Assembly (NCBI RefSeq): GCF_000276605.1
Contig: NZ_AKJX01000025.1
Coordinates: forward strand, 1 to 51,963
From: Acidovorax sp. CF316
Lineage (GTDB): Bacteria > Pseudomonadota > Gammaproteobacteria > Burkholderiales > Burkholderiaceae_C
Direction: 5' to 3'
Length of the DNA: 51,963 nucleotides
Shown here: in pieces, positions 17,627 to 25,860 of the stretch
Numbering within the stretch: position 1 is the stretch's first letter
Layout: the number at the start of each line of letters is the position of its first letter
Translations under genes and position numbers: made by a program
Notes under the pieces: generated by a model
The model's input: only the letters and a program-made list of their open reading frames with translations
Told to the model about the DNA's origin: nothing
Databases searched by the model: none

Positions 17627-18073
17627 TCAGTTGCGGTAAGGGTTGTCCGGACGGCGGTCGTGGCGGTTGGGCACGCCATCGCCGTCACGGTCCCAGCCGC
17701 CGGGGCGCATGTGGTGGCGGCCATCGCGCTCTTCCCAGCGCGGCTCGCGGTAGGTATAGCCAGGGCGGGCCTTGATCCAGTAGCCCTGGATCCACACATG
17801 CCGGCCGCCGCGCCATTCCCAATGGCCGGGCACCCAGGCCATGCCACGGCGTGCGTGGGGTGGTGCTTCATAGCGGGGTGGGGGTGGCGCGTGGTACTGC
17901 ACCGGGGTGGCCTGCAGCGGGGCCAGGGCGGGGCGCTGCACCGGATGCTGGTAGTAGGAAGAAGGGGTGCCGGTCTGGATGACGACGGTGGCGCTGGGGG
18001 ATGCCAGCGCCGGGGCAACGGCACCCAGCGACAGCAAGGCCAGGGAAGCGACGGCGAGGGCGATGCGGGCCAT
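17627..18073 (-). CDS. Secreted Trp-rich/DRDGDG repeat protein (copy 2)
   Basis: A 148-residue paralogue of the downstream gene. It shares signal peptide, VVIQTG segment, proline-rich arm (YHAPPPPRYEAPPHARRG), the WVPGHWEWRGGRHVWIQGYW block, KARPGYTYREP and a final GWDRDGDG, but has only one DRDGDG unit where copy 1 has two. So the calcium-type repeat has expanded or contracted between copies. An AAGGAG-like site precedes the ATG at 18073. The family (YXWGXW repeat-containing) is common in Burkholderiales and has no established function. Confidence 0.8.
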   Translation of the reverse strand: MARIALAVASLALLSLGAVAPALASPSATVVIQTGTPSSYYQHPVQRPALAPLQATPVQYHAPPPPRYEAPPHARRGMAWVPGHWEWRGGRHVWIQGYWIKARPGYTYREPRWEERDGRHHMRPGGWDRDGDGVPNRHDRRPDNPYRN

Positions 18074-18289
18074 GAAGGTCTCCTTGGAAATGATTCCTTG
18101 CGGAACCGGAGCCTTGATCGTGGGCGCTTTGCGTCAAGCCGGTGTAGTGCCCGTGCGAAGAGTTGTAAGCGGGTGTTGCTGCGGCGCAGCTCGCGCACCC
18201 AAAGCGTGATTTATGTCACACCGGCGGTCCATCGCGCTGCGCGCCACCCGGGGCGCATGAAACTGGCGCGACCCACGCCAGCGCCCCCG

Positions 18290-18340
18290 CGCAAGGGCCG
18301 CCCCCCTCTGGGGTAAGGCGCTAAGCGACTCAAGGGGGCA
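18290..18340. repeat. Dispersed 3'-end repeat, copy A
   Basis: This segment begins CAAGGGCCGCCCC and ends AAGGCGCTAAGCGACTCAAG then a run of G. The same two borders occur at 38221-38322 around a longer middle. Both copies stop 2-3 bp from the stop codon of a minus-strand gene, so in mRNA sense both start just after the stop with a run of C and a small GGCGC/GCGCC-type hairpin. It may serve as 3' processing or termination signal. The remainder of 18074-18289 shows nothing else I can support. Confidence 0.55.
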
Positions 18341-18342
18341 TT

Positions 18343-18723
18343 TCACCTGACCAGCAGCGCCAAAGCCGGCGGCAGCACCAGCCAGAAGCCCGACACCGGC
18401 ATCAGCACCACGCCGGCCAGCACCAGGGCCAGCAGGCACCAGCCCATGGGCCGCAGCGCCTCGGCCGGCTGGCTGCGCTCGAGCGCCGTCACCTCCCATG
18501 CCAGCAGGGCCAGCACGGCACCGAACAGCAGGAACCAGACGGCGGCGCCCAGGTGCATGTCGTCTGCCACGGCGTTGAACACGCCACGCTGCCACAGGAT
18601 CCGCCACTGGGGGGCGAACAGGACGACCGCCGCCAGCGTGTGCAGCAGAGCCACGGCCAGCAGCCAGAAGCCCTTCCAGGGGCGGGCCGCAAGGGTGGAG
18701 AGGGACCAGAGAAGGCTGTGCAC
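18343..18723 (-). CDS. Small four-helix inner-membrane protein
   Basis: A 126-residue membrane protein with four hydrophobic helices: about residues 17-36 (GFWLLAVALLHTLAAVVLF), 52-74 (LGAAVWFLLFGAVLALLAW), 84-103 and 107-125. It resembles the DUF6463-type family by size and layout, though I hold that loosely. The start is GTG at 18723 with AAGGAG upstream; no ATG is available. It follows the ABC1-type gene by 35 bp and is the last gene of the TetR-led operon, suggesting a shared membrane or lipid-related role. Confidence 0.7.
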   Translation of the reverse strand: MHSLLWSLSTLAARPWKGFWLLAVALLHTLAAVVLFAPQWRILWQRGVFNAVADDMHLGAAVWFLLFGAVLALLAWEVTALERSQPAEALRPMGWCLLALVLAGVVLMPVSGFWLVLPPALALLVR

Positions 18724-18758
18724 GGAAGGCTCCTTGTAGTGCGGGGGACGAAGGGTGG

Positions 18759-20090
18759 TCAGCCGATCCAGCGATCGGCCTGCGTGTGGACCTGCGCCCG
18801 GATCTCGGTCAGCAGGTGCATGAGCCCGAGCCAGGCGCGCTCGAAAGCCGGCAGTTCGGGTGGCACGCCGGCCAGGTGCCTGGCCAGCACCTTCTGCTGC
18901 GCCGCCACGGGGGCGGGCGGGCGGCTCTTGCCTGCGAAGTCGAAGACCGGCTCCGTGAAGGGCTCGGTCTGCCAGGCCTGCATGATCGACAGGGCGGGCA
19001 TCAGCTCGTCGGTGAAGGTGGCGAGGTCCATCGATGCATGGACCAGCCCCAGCGCCACGTAGGCCTGCAGCACGCCCTGGGCATGGTTCGGCGATGCGGG
19101 TTGCAGCAGTGCGCGCCAGGCCTGCAGCACCCCGCCGCGGAACGCGGGCGACAGCTCGCGCGTGCAGCCGAAATCGAGCACCCCGAGCTGCCCGTCCGGC
19201 AGGAACAGAAAGTTGCCCGGGTGCAGGTCGGCATGCATGTGGCCCAGGCCGAAGGTGCAGTGCATGAACCAGTCCCAGAGCAGCTGGCCGGCCTGGTTGC
19301 GCGCGGCCTGCGTGGGCTCGGTGCCCAGCCAGTCCGCCAGGTGCAGGCCCGGCAGATACTGCTGGGTGAGCACCTGCGCACGCGTGTGCGAGGCAATGGG
19401 CTGTGGCAGCACGATGCCCGGCAGCGCCGCATGCTCGGCAAACCACTGCAGTTGCCGCGCCTCGTGCAGGTAGTCCACCTCGCGCTGCAGCGTGCGCTCG
19501 ATCTCCTGCATCACGCGCTCCACCACCACATCGCCGGGCAGGGGCAGGTCGCTGTGCGCCAGGGCACGCAAGGTGGTGCGCAAGAGGCGCATGTCCGAGG
19601 CGATGGTGGTGGCAATGCCCGGGTACTGCACCTTGACCGCCACGGCACCGTGCCCGGCCAGCTCGGCGCGGTGCACCTGGCCCAGGCTGGCGGCGGCAAA
19701 GGCCCGGGGCTCGAAGCGGGTGAACAAGGCCTCGGGCTCCTGCCCGAAGGCCTGGCGGAACACCCGGCCGACCAGCGCGCGGTTGAGCGGCGTGGCCTGG
19801 TGGCAGGCGCGCGCCAGCTCGCGCCGCACGCCCTCGGGCAGGAAGCTGCTGTCCATGCTCAGGATCTGCGAGACCTTGAGCGCTGTGCCGCGCAACTGCC
19901 CCATGGCCTGGAACAGGATGCGGCCCAGGGTTGCCTCGTGCCGGGCCTGGGCATCGGCCTGTGCCACTTCGTCGGCGTGGGCGGGCCGCATGCGCTGGCC
20001 CAGTTGGGCCAGGCCCAGGCGTGCGGCCGTGATGCCGGTGATGGTGCCGCGCGCGAGCGTGCCCGTGCGGGGTGGCTTGGCGCCTGTCAT
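18759..20090 (-). CDS. ABC1/AarF-UbiB-type protein kinase-like protein
   Basis: A 443-residue member of the atypical-kinase family that includes UbiB and COQ8. Seen in order: the KxGQ-like motif at residues 72-75, the A-rich loop AAASLGQVH (132-140), Lys153 in VAVKVQYPG, the catalytic HADLHPGNF and metal-binding LDFGCTRE. The KxGQ glycine is replaced: the motif reads KVSQ. In COQ8/UbiB this motif occludes the substrate pocket and supports ATPase function, so the change may alter activity. Length is short of UbiB (about 540) because the C-terminal membrane helices are absent. ATG overlaps the upstream gene by ATGA. Confidence 0.87.
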   Translation of the reverse strand: MTGAKPPRTGTLARGTITGITAARLGLAQLGQRMRPAHADEVAQADAQARHEATLGRILFQAMGQLRGTALKVSQILSMDSSFLPEGVRRELARACHQATPLNRALVGRVFRQAFGQEPEALFTRFEPRAFAAASLGQVHRAELAGHGAVAVKVQYPGIATTIASDMRLLRTTLRALAHSDLPLPGDVVVERVMQEIERTLQREVDYLHEARQLQWFAEHAALPGIVLPQPIASHTRAQVLTQQYLPGLHLADWLGTEPTQAARNQAGQLLWDWFMHCTFGLGHMHADLHPGNFLFLPDGQLGVLDFGCTRELSPAFRGGVLQAWRALLQPASPNHAQGVLQAYVALGLVHASMDLATFTDELMPALSIMQAWQTEPFTEPVFDFAGKSRPPAPVAAQQKVLARHLAGVPPELPAFERAWLGLMHLLTEIRAQVHTQADRWIG

Positions 20091-20647
20091 GCGCGGGGCG
20101 GGCGTTGGGGGCTGGTAGAAGCCGGCGCGGCAGCATCCAACCGCGCCAGCAGGGTCCGCACGATGAGCCGGTGGAACGGTGCGATCGTGGCCATGTAGGT
20201 GTGGCCCAGCGCGTTGTGGATGTGCACCACGGAGGAAAGGGCCAGGACGGCCTGCCCGTCCTGCATGCGCTTGTGCAGCGATACCAGCACGTTCAGGTGG
20301 CGGTCGTCCACGCCCATCACCACCTCGCGTTCGCCCAGGTGGCGGATTTCGAAGAAACCCACCTGGTCGCCCACCCGGTAGCCTGCTGCGCTCCGGCGGG
20401 TGCCGTCGTGCAGTTGCCCCACGCCCTTGAGTCCGACCATGCTCACCAGGCGATTGCGCAGGGCCATGAGGGCACGCGTCCAGCCCGGCGTGCGGATCAC
20501 CATGTCCAGCCATGTCTGCAGTGCGCTGGTGTCGGAAAGGGGGTCGGCGGTCTCGAAGCAGTCGGCAAACTGGGCGCCTGGCAGTTGCGTGGCGATCACG
20601 CTGCCCGAAGGGATGGCCGTGGCTCGAACAGTGCGGGCGAGGCTCAT
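20087..20647 (-). CDS. DUF2867-family protein
   Basis: A 186-residue protein that looks like the DUF2867 family: it starts with an IATQLPGAQFADCFET segment, has a central AAGYRVGDQVGFFEIRH and DDRHLNVLVSLHKR strand pair, and ends with a helix IAPFHRLIVRTLLARL. The function of the family is unknown; it is often found near membrane or lipid enzymes. It overlaps TetR upstream and the ABC1-type gene downstream by ATGA each time, so the three proteins are made in a coupled fashion. No signal peptide. Confidence 0.75.
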   Translation of the reverse strand: MSLARTVRATAIPSGSVIATQLPGAQFADCFETADPLSDTSALQTWLDMVIRTPGWTRALMALRNRLVSMVGLKGVGQLHDGTRRSAAGYRVGDQVGFFEIRHLGEREVVMGVDDRHLNVLVSLHKRMQDGQAVLALSSVVHIHNALGHTYMATIAPFHRLIVRTLLARLDAAAPASTSPQRPPRA

Positions 20648-21486
20648 GGGGCGGCCTTGCGGGTGCGGGGTTTGCGGGCGGGCTTGGGCGCATCGGCCAC
20701 GGGGGCCTGGGCCGGCGGGCGCGCACGCGGCGTGCGCGGTGTATCCACCGGGGACACCATCGTGTCCCCCAGGGCGTTTTTGGCCATGCGCAGCACACCC
20801 ACCAGACCGCTGCCGTGCTGCATGAAGCGCGCCATCTGGCTGCGCAGCATGAAGCCGCCCAGCTGCAGCACGCGGGTGACCAGGCCGGCGCGCAGCGCCA
20901 GCACCGCCACGCCCAGCGACAGGTCCACCAGCTGCGTGGTGTCGGCGAACCCGTCCGACTCGTCGGCCAGCCAGTAGGCCACCACGCCGGCCAGGTAGTC
21001 GCCATACAAACCGCTGGCCACACCCTTGAAGTCGCAGGGCTCGATCTCGCCGCTGGCCTCGGCCGCTTCGATGAACCCCGCCACCGCCTCGCGCAGGGCC
21101 TGGCGTGCCGCCAGCGGCTCGGCCAGCATGGACAGCGGCGAGCGCCGGGCCAGCGTGCGCAACTCGGCGACGAACTCGCGGTCGGGCAGCAGGCGCTCCA
21201 GCACCGCATCGGTCAGGCGCTGCAGCTTTTCCTGCAGGCCGTAGTCCGCCAGGTCCGGCGTGGCCAGCGTATCGGCCAGCGCGGCGCGCACCGCCTCGTC
21301 CACATAGCCCAGCACGATGCGGTCCTTGGTCGGGAAGTACTTGTAGATCGTCGCATCGCCGATGCCGGCCGCACGCGCGATGTCCTTCATCGTCGTGCCG
21401 TCGAAGCCCTGGCGCGTCATCATATCGACCGCGCTGGCCACGATCTGGCGGCGCGTCGCGTCCTGCTGTTGGCGGGTGGTTTTCAA
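20644..21486 (-). CDS. TetR/AcrR-family transcriptional regulator
   Basis: A 280-residue TetR-type regulator. The helix-turn-helix is at residues 12-60 (RRQIVASAVDMMTRQGFDGTTMKDIARAAGIGDATIYKYFPTKDRI split across the three helices). The ligand domain follows, and the last 45 residues form an unusual Pro/Ala/Arg/Lys-rich tail (RPPAQAPVADAPKPARKPR), longer than normal for the family. It heads the four-gene operon and faces an almost perfect palindrome in its own promoter, so autorepression together with control of the downstream genes is likely. Ligand unknown; a lipid-like effector would suit the operon. Confidence 0.9.
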   Translation of the reverse strand: MKTTRQQQDATRRQIVASAVDMMTRQGFDGTTMKDIARAAGIGDATIYKYFPTKDRIVLGYVDEAVRAALADTLATPDLADYGLQEKLQRLTDAVLERLLPDREFVAELRTLARRSPLSMLAEPLAARQALREAVAGFIEAAEASGEIEPCDFKGVASGLYGDYLAGVVAYWLADESDGFADTTQLVDLSLGVAVLALRAGLVTRVLQLGGFMLRSQMARFMQHGSGLVGVLRMAKNALGDTMVSPVDTPRTPRARPPAQAPVADAPKPARKPRTRKAAP

Positions 21487-21489
21487 TTG

Positions 21490-21530
21490 ACTATCCTTAA
21501 ATCAGTGAAATCTATGATTTAAAGAATAGT
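21490..21530. promoter_or_regulatory. Operator of the TetR-led operon
   Basis: TTAAATCA (21497-21504) and TGATTTAA (21515-21522) are perfect inverted arms 10 bp apart, extended by ACTAT (21490-21494) and ATAGT (21526-21530). The 41-bp AT-rich dyad lies 4-44 bp upstream of the TetR start codon. Size and placement suit binding of one or two TetR dimers over the promoter. Confidence 0.75.
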
Positions 21531-21604
21531 GATTTTTGATTGTGGCGTCAAGCAGGCACGCAATCGCCTGGCGTGAGCGCCCTCAAATCCACCGGAGGCG
21601 GGGG

Positions 21605-22336
21605 TTAGCGGCGCATGCCCGTGAAGGCCTCGAACTCCCAGCTGCGCAGCGCCAGCAGAAGGGTGTAGCCCTCAAGCTCGCGCGGTGGCAGTTTCTGGTC
21701 TGCCAGGTGCTGCTGGGCGAAGTCCTGGGCCACGCGCTGCATGCGCTCCATGAAGGCCGGGGCCAGGCTGCGGCTGATGGTGCCGTGCACCAGCAGCACG
21801 CCTTCGCCCGCGCCGTCGAAGCCACCGGCGAAGTAGTCGAGCAGCGCATGCTCGCGAAAGTAGTTCATCACCGGGCCATGGGGCCGCCAGCGGAAGGTCT
21901 TGGCCAGCTTGAGCCGGTAGCGATTGAGCGGGCGCAGCTCGATGATGCCGATGCGGTCGAGCTGGGCCAGGTACTTGATGCCCTCGGCCTCCGACAGGCG
22001 GTAGGTGCCGGTCACCTGCTCCAGCGTCCACTGGCTGAGTACGCAGATGGCCATGAGCAGCAGCCGCTTGTCGGCCACCACGGCCTTTTCCTGCTCCTGG
22101 GTGAGTTCCTTGAGCAGGGGCTGGCTTTCGGCCACGCGGCGCGCCAGGTCGGCGAAGTCCAGCGCCAGCGCGCGGCAGATGGCGTCGATGCGCGACAGCG
22201 GCATGTCCCCCTTGGCCAGCATGCGCTTGACGCTGGACTCCGCCATGCCCAGCTGCTGGGCCAGGTCGGCGTAGGTCATCTGCGCGGTCTTGAGTTCCTT
22301 CTTGAGGGCGGTAACGAGGTCGGCGGTGGTGCTCAT
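21605..22336 (-). CDS. XRE-family regulator with long C-terminal domain
   Basis: A 243-residue regulator. Residues 8-62 are a Cro/C1-type helix-turn-helix (MTYADLAQQLGMAESSVKRML, then RIDAICRALALDFADLARRV). The remaining 180 residues carry no motif I recognise, but include a winged-helix-like stretch (LSEAEGIKYLAQLDRIGIIEL) and a beta-rich part (GEGVLLVHGTISR), suggesting an effector or second DNA-binding domain. It is transcribed divergently from the CREST hydrolase gene and has candidate operators in the shared 118-bp gap. Confidence 0.87.
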   Translation of the reverse strand: MSTTADLVTALKKELKTAQMTYADLAQQLGMAESSVKRMLAKGDMPLSRIDAICRALALDFADLARRVAESQPLLKELTQEQEKAVVADKRLLLMAICVLSQWTLEQVTGTYRLSEAEGIKYLAQLDRIGIIELRPLNRYRLKLAKTFRWRPHGPVMNYFREHALLDYFAGGFDGAGEGVLLVHGTISRSLAPAFMERMQRVAQDFAQQHLADQKLPPRELEGYTLLLALRSWEFEAFTGMRR

Positions 22337-22341
22337 GGGTA

Positions 22342-22399
22342 TCGATTATCGGTACCTCTGGTGCATTTGGTAGCCCTTTGAACAGATTTCGGTACCGAT
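22342..22399. promoter_or_regulatory. Candidate XRE operators (TCGGTAC sites)
   Basis: The gap between the XRE gene and the CREST gene contains the perfect palindrome TCGGTACCGA (22389-22398) and, 40 bp away, ATCGGTACC at about 22351-22359 next to ATCGAT at 22343-22348. Repetition of the TCGGTACC core in both sites suggests cooperative binding by the divergently encoded XRE regulator, controlling both genes. Confidence 0.5.
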
Positions 22400-22454
22400 C
22401 GAGCCCTCGGCGTTCCCACACTGCGCTCCATCAACCACTCCCGGAACCCGAACC

Positions 22455-23330
22455 ATGCCGCTGCCACTCCCTTCGACCGCCCCAGGCCCTTCCCGCCCCG
22501 AGGTGGTGCTGCTGCTCGGCGCCTTTGCGCTGCTGGCGCTGGCCGTGTTCGGTCCGGTGCTGCAGGACAGCGCCCACCAGCACGGCTTTGCCGACCAGCG
22601 CACGCTGCTGGGCATTCCCTGCGCGCTCGACGTGCTGAGCAATCTTCCCTTCGCCATCGCCGGGGCTCTGGGCCTCGCGTGGCTGGCCCAGGTGCCGGTG
22701 GCTGCAGTGGAGGGCGTTGCACGTGCGCTGGCCGGCCTGTTCTTTGCCGGCCTGGTCTGCACCTCGGTGGGCTCGGCCTTCTACCACTGGGGGCCCAGCG
22801 ACTTTGGCCTGATGTGGGACCGGCTGGGCATGGTGCTGCCGTTCGCGGGCCTGCTGGGGCTGGCGGCGGCGGGCCGCGTCAGCCAGCGTGCGGGCATCGC
22901 CACGGCGGGCGCCGTGCTGCTGGGCGGCACATCGGCCGTGCTGTGGTGGGCGCTGACCGGCAACGTGCTGCCCTGGGCCGTGGTGCAACTGGGCGGCATG
23001 CTGGTGGTGCTGGCCCTGGCCGCGCTGCCGCGGCGCGAAGGGGCCCTGGCCGTGCACCTGGGCGCGGTGATCGCTTTCTATGGCGTGGCCAAGCTGTTCG
23101 AGGCCGCCGACCATGCCATCCTGGAGGCCACGGGCCAATGGGTGTCCGGCCACAGCCTCAAGCACCTGGCTGCCGCCGCTGCGGCCCTGCCGGTGCTGTC
23201 GGCATTGGCCGCGTTGCTGCCACGCACCGAGGGCCATGGCGCTGTCGCCGCAACCGGGCAGAATGGCGGCCAGCACCGGCCGGGCAGCGGGCCGGCCACG
23301 GCGCGCAGCGCACGCCGCCAGGGTGCCTGA
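22455..23330 (+). CDS. CREST-superfamily (alkaline ceramidase-like) membrane hydrolase
   Basis: A 291-residue seven-helix inner-membrane protein. It carries the metal-hydrolase signature of the CREST superfamily (alkaline ceramidase, PAQR receptors, Per1): a Ser and His in GSAFYHWGPSD (about residues 106-116), an Asp in LMWDRLGM, and two histidines in SGHSLKHL near the last helix. Together these would form the S-H-D-H-H zinc site. The protein is predicted to hydrolyse an amide or ester in a membrane lipid. It is followed after 46 bp by an LplT-acyltransferase fusion, suggesting lipid remodelling. Tail after residue 255 is low complexity. Confidence 0.82.
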   Translation: MPLPLPSTAPGPSRPEVVLLLGAFALLALAVFGPVLQDSAHQHGFADQRTLLGIPCALDVLSNLPFAIAGALGLAWLAQVPVAAVEGVARALAGLFFAGLVCTSVGSAFYHWGPSDFGLMWDRLGMVLPFAGLLGLAAAGRVSQRAGIATAGAVLLGGTSAVLWWALTGNVLPWAVVQLGGMLVVLALAALPRREGALAVHLGAVIAFYGVAKLFEAADHAILEATGQWVSGHSLKHLAAAAAALPVLSALAALLPRTEGHGAVAATGQNGGQHRPGSGPATARSARRQGA

Positions 23331-23376
23331 GATGCCGTTCGACTACACCAAGACGCAAGCAAGCGAGGAGAGACGC

Positions 23377-25347
23377 ATGACCACCGAGACCCCTTCTGCG
23401 GGCGCGAGCCCCCTGCACGGCAGCCCTGGCGTCCAGGGCGGCCACGGCGGCCATGAAGACCCCAACCAGTTCGCCCTGCTGCGCCAGCGCCGTTTCGCCC
23501 CCTTCTTCTGGACGCAGTTCTCGGGCGCGGCCAACGACAACCTGTTCAAGTTCGCCTTCACGGTGATGGTGACCTACCAGCTCAGCGTGGGCTGGCTGCC
23601 GCCGGCCATGGCCGGGCTGGTGATCGGGGCGCTGTTCATCCTGCCGTTCCTGCTGTTCTCGGCCACCTCGGGCCAGCTCACGGACAAGTACGACAAGACG
23701 CGCATGATCCGCTTCGTGAAGAACCTGGAGATCGCCATCATGCTGGTGGCGGCCGTGGGCTTCGTGGCCGGCAACGTGCCCATCCTGCTCCTGTGCACCT
23801 TCCTCATGGGCATGCACTCCACGCTGTTCGGGCCGGTGAAGTTCGCCTACCTGCCCCAGGTGCTGACCGAGCGCGAGCTCACGGGCGGCAACGGCATGGT
23901 GGAGATGGGCACTTTCGTCGCCATCCTGCTGGGCAACGTGGCCGGCGGCCTGCTGGTGGCGCTGCCGGGCATCGGCCACACCACGGTGGCCATCGCCTGC
24001 GTGGCGCTGGCCCTGGTCGGGCGCCTGGTGGCGCAGGCCATTCCCTCGGCACCGGCCACCGACCCGGGCCTGGTCATCAACTGGAACCCGATCACCGAGA
24101 CCTGGCGCAACCTCAAGCTCGCGCACGGCAACATCGTGGTCTTCCGCTCGCTGCTGGGCATCAGCTGGATGTGGTTCTTCGGCGCGGTGTTCCTGTCGCA
24201 GTTCCCGAGCCTCGCCAAGGAGGTGCTGCACGGCAACGAGCAGGTGGCCTCGCTGCTGCTGGTGGTGTTCTCGGTGGGCATCGGCATCGGCTCGCTGCTG
24301 TGCGAGGTGCTCTCGCGCCGCCATGTGGAGATCGGCCTGGTGCCGCTGGGCGCCATCGGCATGAGTGTGTTCTCCATCGACCTGTACTTCGCCGCGCGCA
24401 GCCTGCCGCCGTCGGAGATCATGGGCCTGGGTGCCTTCCTCGCGCAGAGCCAGCACTGGCGCGTGATGCTCGACCTGGCGCTGCTGAGCCTGTTCGCCGG
24501 CCTGTACAGCGTGCCCATGTACGCGCTGATCCAGATGCGCAGCCAGCCCACGCACCGCGCGCGCATCATCGCCGCCAACAACATCCTGAACGCGCTGTTC
24601 ATGATCGCCAGCTCGCTGATCGCCGGCGCGCTGCTGGGCGCGGGCTTCACCGTGCCGCAGATCTTTTTGTTCACCGGCCTGGCGAACGCGGTGGTGGCGT
24701 TCTACATCTTCATGCTGGTGCCCGAGTACCTGCTGCGCTTCGTGGCCTGGGTGTCCTCGCGCTTCGTCTACCGCTTCAAGGTGCAGGGCGACGAGAACCT
24801 GCCCACCACGGGTGCGGCCATCCTGGCCTGCAACCACGTGAGCTTCGTCGATGCAGTGCTGCTCATGGCGGCCAGCCCGCGGCCCATCTACTTTGTGATG
24901 GACCACCGCATCTTCCGCGTGCCGGTGCTCGGCTGGCTGTTCCGCCTGGCCAAGGCCATCCCCATCGCGCCTTACAAGGAAGACCCCGCCACCTACGAAG
25001 CCGCCTTCGAGCGCGCGGCCCAGGTGCTGCGCGAGGGCGATCTGCTGGCCATCTTCCCGGAAGGCGGCATCACCAAGGACGGGCAGCTGCAGGAGTTCAA
25101 GGGCGGCATCATGAAAATCATCGACCGGGCGCGCGAGGAGGGCATCAACGCCCCCGTGATCCCCATGGCGCTGACCAACCTCTGGGGCTCCTACTTCAGC
25201 CGCATCGAGCAGGGCGGTGCCATGGTGCGGCCGTTCCGCCGCGGGTTCTACAGCCGCGTCGGCCTGAACGTGGGGCACGCCGTGGCGTCGTCGGACGTGC
25301 AGCCCGCGCTGCTGCGTTCACGCGTGGCCGATCTGCTGGCCACCTGA
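23377..25347 (+). CDS. Lysophospholipid transporter (LplT-like MFS)-acyltransferase fusion
   Basis: A 656-residue two-part membrane protein. Residues about 35-430 are a 12-helix MFS domain with LplT features (FWTQFSGAANDNLFKFAFTVM; GPVKFAYLPQVL). Residues about 455-650 are a PlsC-type acyltransferase with NHVSFVD (HX4D; His487) and FPEGGITKDG. In enterobacteria, LplT flips lysophosphatidylethanolamine inward and Aas re-acylates it; here flippase and acyltransferase are joined without the Aas ligase domain, so acyl-ACP or acyl-CoA must come from elsewhere. Start ATG 23377 follows GAGGAG; the frame upstream is shadow. Confidence 0.9.
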   Translation: MTTETPSAGASPLHGSPGVQGGHGGHEDPNQFALLRQRRFAPFFWTQFSGAANDNLFKFAFTVMVTYQLSVGWLPPAMAGLVIGALFILPFLLFSATSGQLTDKYDKTRMIRFVKNLEIAIMLVAAVGFVAGNVPILLLCTFLMGMHSTLFGPVKFAYLPQVLTERELTGGNGMVEMGTFVAILLGNVAGGLLVALPGIGHTTVAIACVALALVGRLVAQAIPSAPATDPGLVINWNPITETWRNLKLAHGNIVVFRSLLGISWMWFFGAVFLSQFPSLAKEVLHGNEQVASLLLVVFSVGIGIGSLLCEVLSRRHVEIGLVPLGAIGMSVFSIDLYFAARSLPPSEIMGLGAFLAQSQHWRVMLDLALLSLFAGLYSVPMYALIQMRSQPTHRARIIAANNILNALFMIASSLIAGALLGAGFTVPQIFLFTGLANAVVAFYIFMLVPEYLLRFVAWVSSRFVYRFKVQGDENLPTTGAAILACNHVSFVDAVLLMAASPRPIYFVMDHRIFRVPVLGWLFRLAKAIPIAPYKEDPATYEAAFERAAQVLREGDLLAIFPEGGITKDGQLQEFKGGIMKIIDRAREEGINAPVIPMALTNLWGSYFSRIEQGGAMVRPFRRGFYSRVGLNVGHAVASSDVQPALLRSRVADLLAT

Positions 25348-25411
25348 GCATGCGCCATGCCGACGCCCAGCGGGCCTGGCGGCGCACCGGACACCGCCAC
25401 GGGAGCCTGCC

Positions 25412-25795
25412 ATGAAGATGGTGCTGACCTCTGCCACCACGCCCGAGGGCTACATCGGCTGCCTCGAGGGCTGGCAGCGCAGCTACTGTGAGGCCCTGCG
25501 CACGCACGCGCTGGCGGCGTCGCCAGCGCTGCAGGAGCGGCTCAAGTGGGGTCATCTGGTCTTTTTCTCTAACGGCCCGGTGCTGCTGGTGCGCGCCGAG
25601 CCCCGGCGGGTGCTGCTGGGCTTCTGGCGTGGCCAGCGGCTGCAGCATCTGGAACCCCGCCTCAAGGCCGGCGGCCAGTACGAGATGGCCACGCTCGTAT
25701 TGCTTGACGACACGCCGCTGGACCAGGCGGTCTTCGTCCGCCTGGTCCGCGATGCCACGGCGCTCAACGCCGCCCTGGGCGATCCCACGGCCTAG
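25412..25795 (+). CDS. DUF1801-type small protein
   Basis: A 127-residue cytosolic protein resembling the DUF1801/YdhG-like fold: ERLKWGHLVFFSNGPVLLVRAEPRRVLLGFW in the core and RLVRDATALNAALG at the end. The usual family pattern is a lysine/tyrosine-bearing Kwg.p.Y stretch, seen here as KWGHLVFF. The function is unknown (an iron-chaperone link, as for frataxin-like proteins, has been suggested for the fold). It begins 64 bp after the transporter-acyltransferase gene on the same strand, perhaps as the last gene of that unit. Confidence 0.75.
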   Translation: MKMVLTSATTPEGYIGCLEGWQRSYCEALRTHALAASPALQERLKWGHLVFFSNGPVLLVRAEPRRVLLGFWRGQRLQHLEPRLKAGGQYEMATLVLLDDTPLDQAVFVRLVRDATALNAALGDPTA

Positions 25796-25860
25796 GCACG
25801 GCTCAGATCAGCGACAGCCCCGCCAGCTGGGCCAGGCGCTGGCCCTCGGTCTCGCTGCGA

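Noticed and set aside
20091..21209. N-terminal extension of the ABC1-type protein
   Set aside because: Open frame runs through DUF2867 and TetR genes as a shadow; the ATGA overlap at 20087-20090 marks the real start.
23158..25278. 706-codon open frame on the minus strand
   Set aside because: Antisense to the LplT-acyltransferase fusion, low-complexity His/Gln/Arg composition, no ribosome site.
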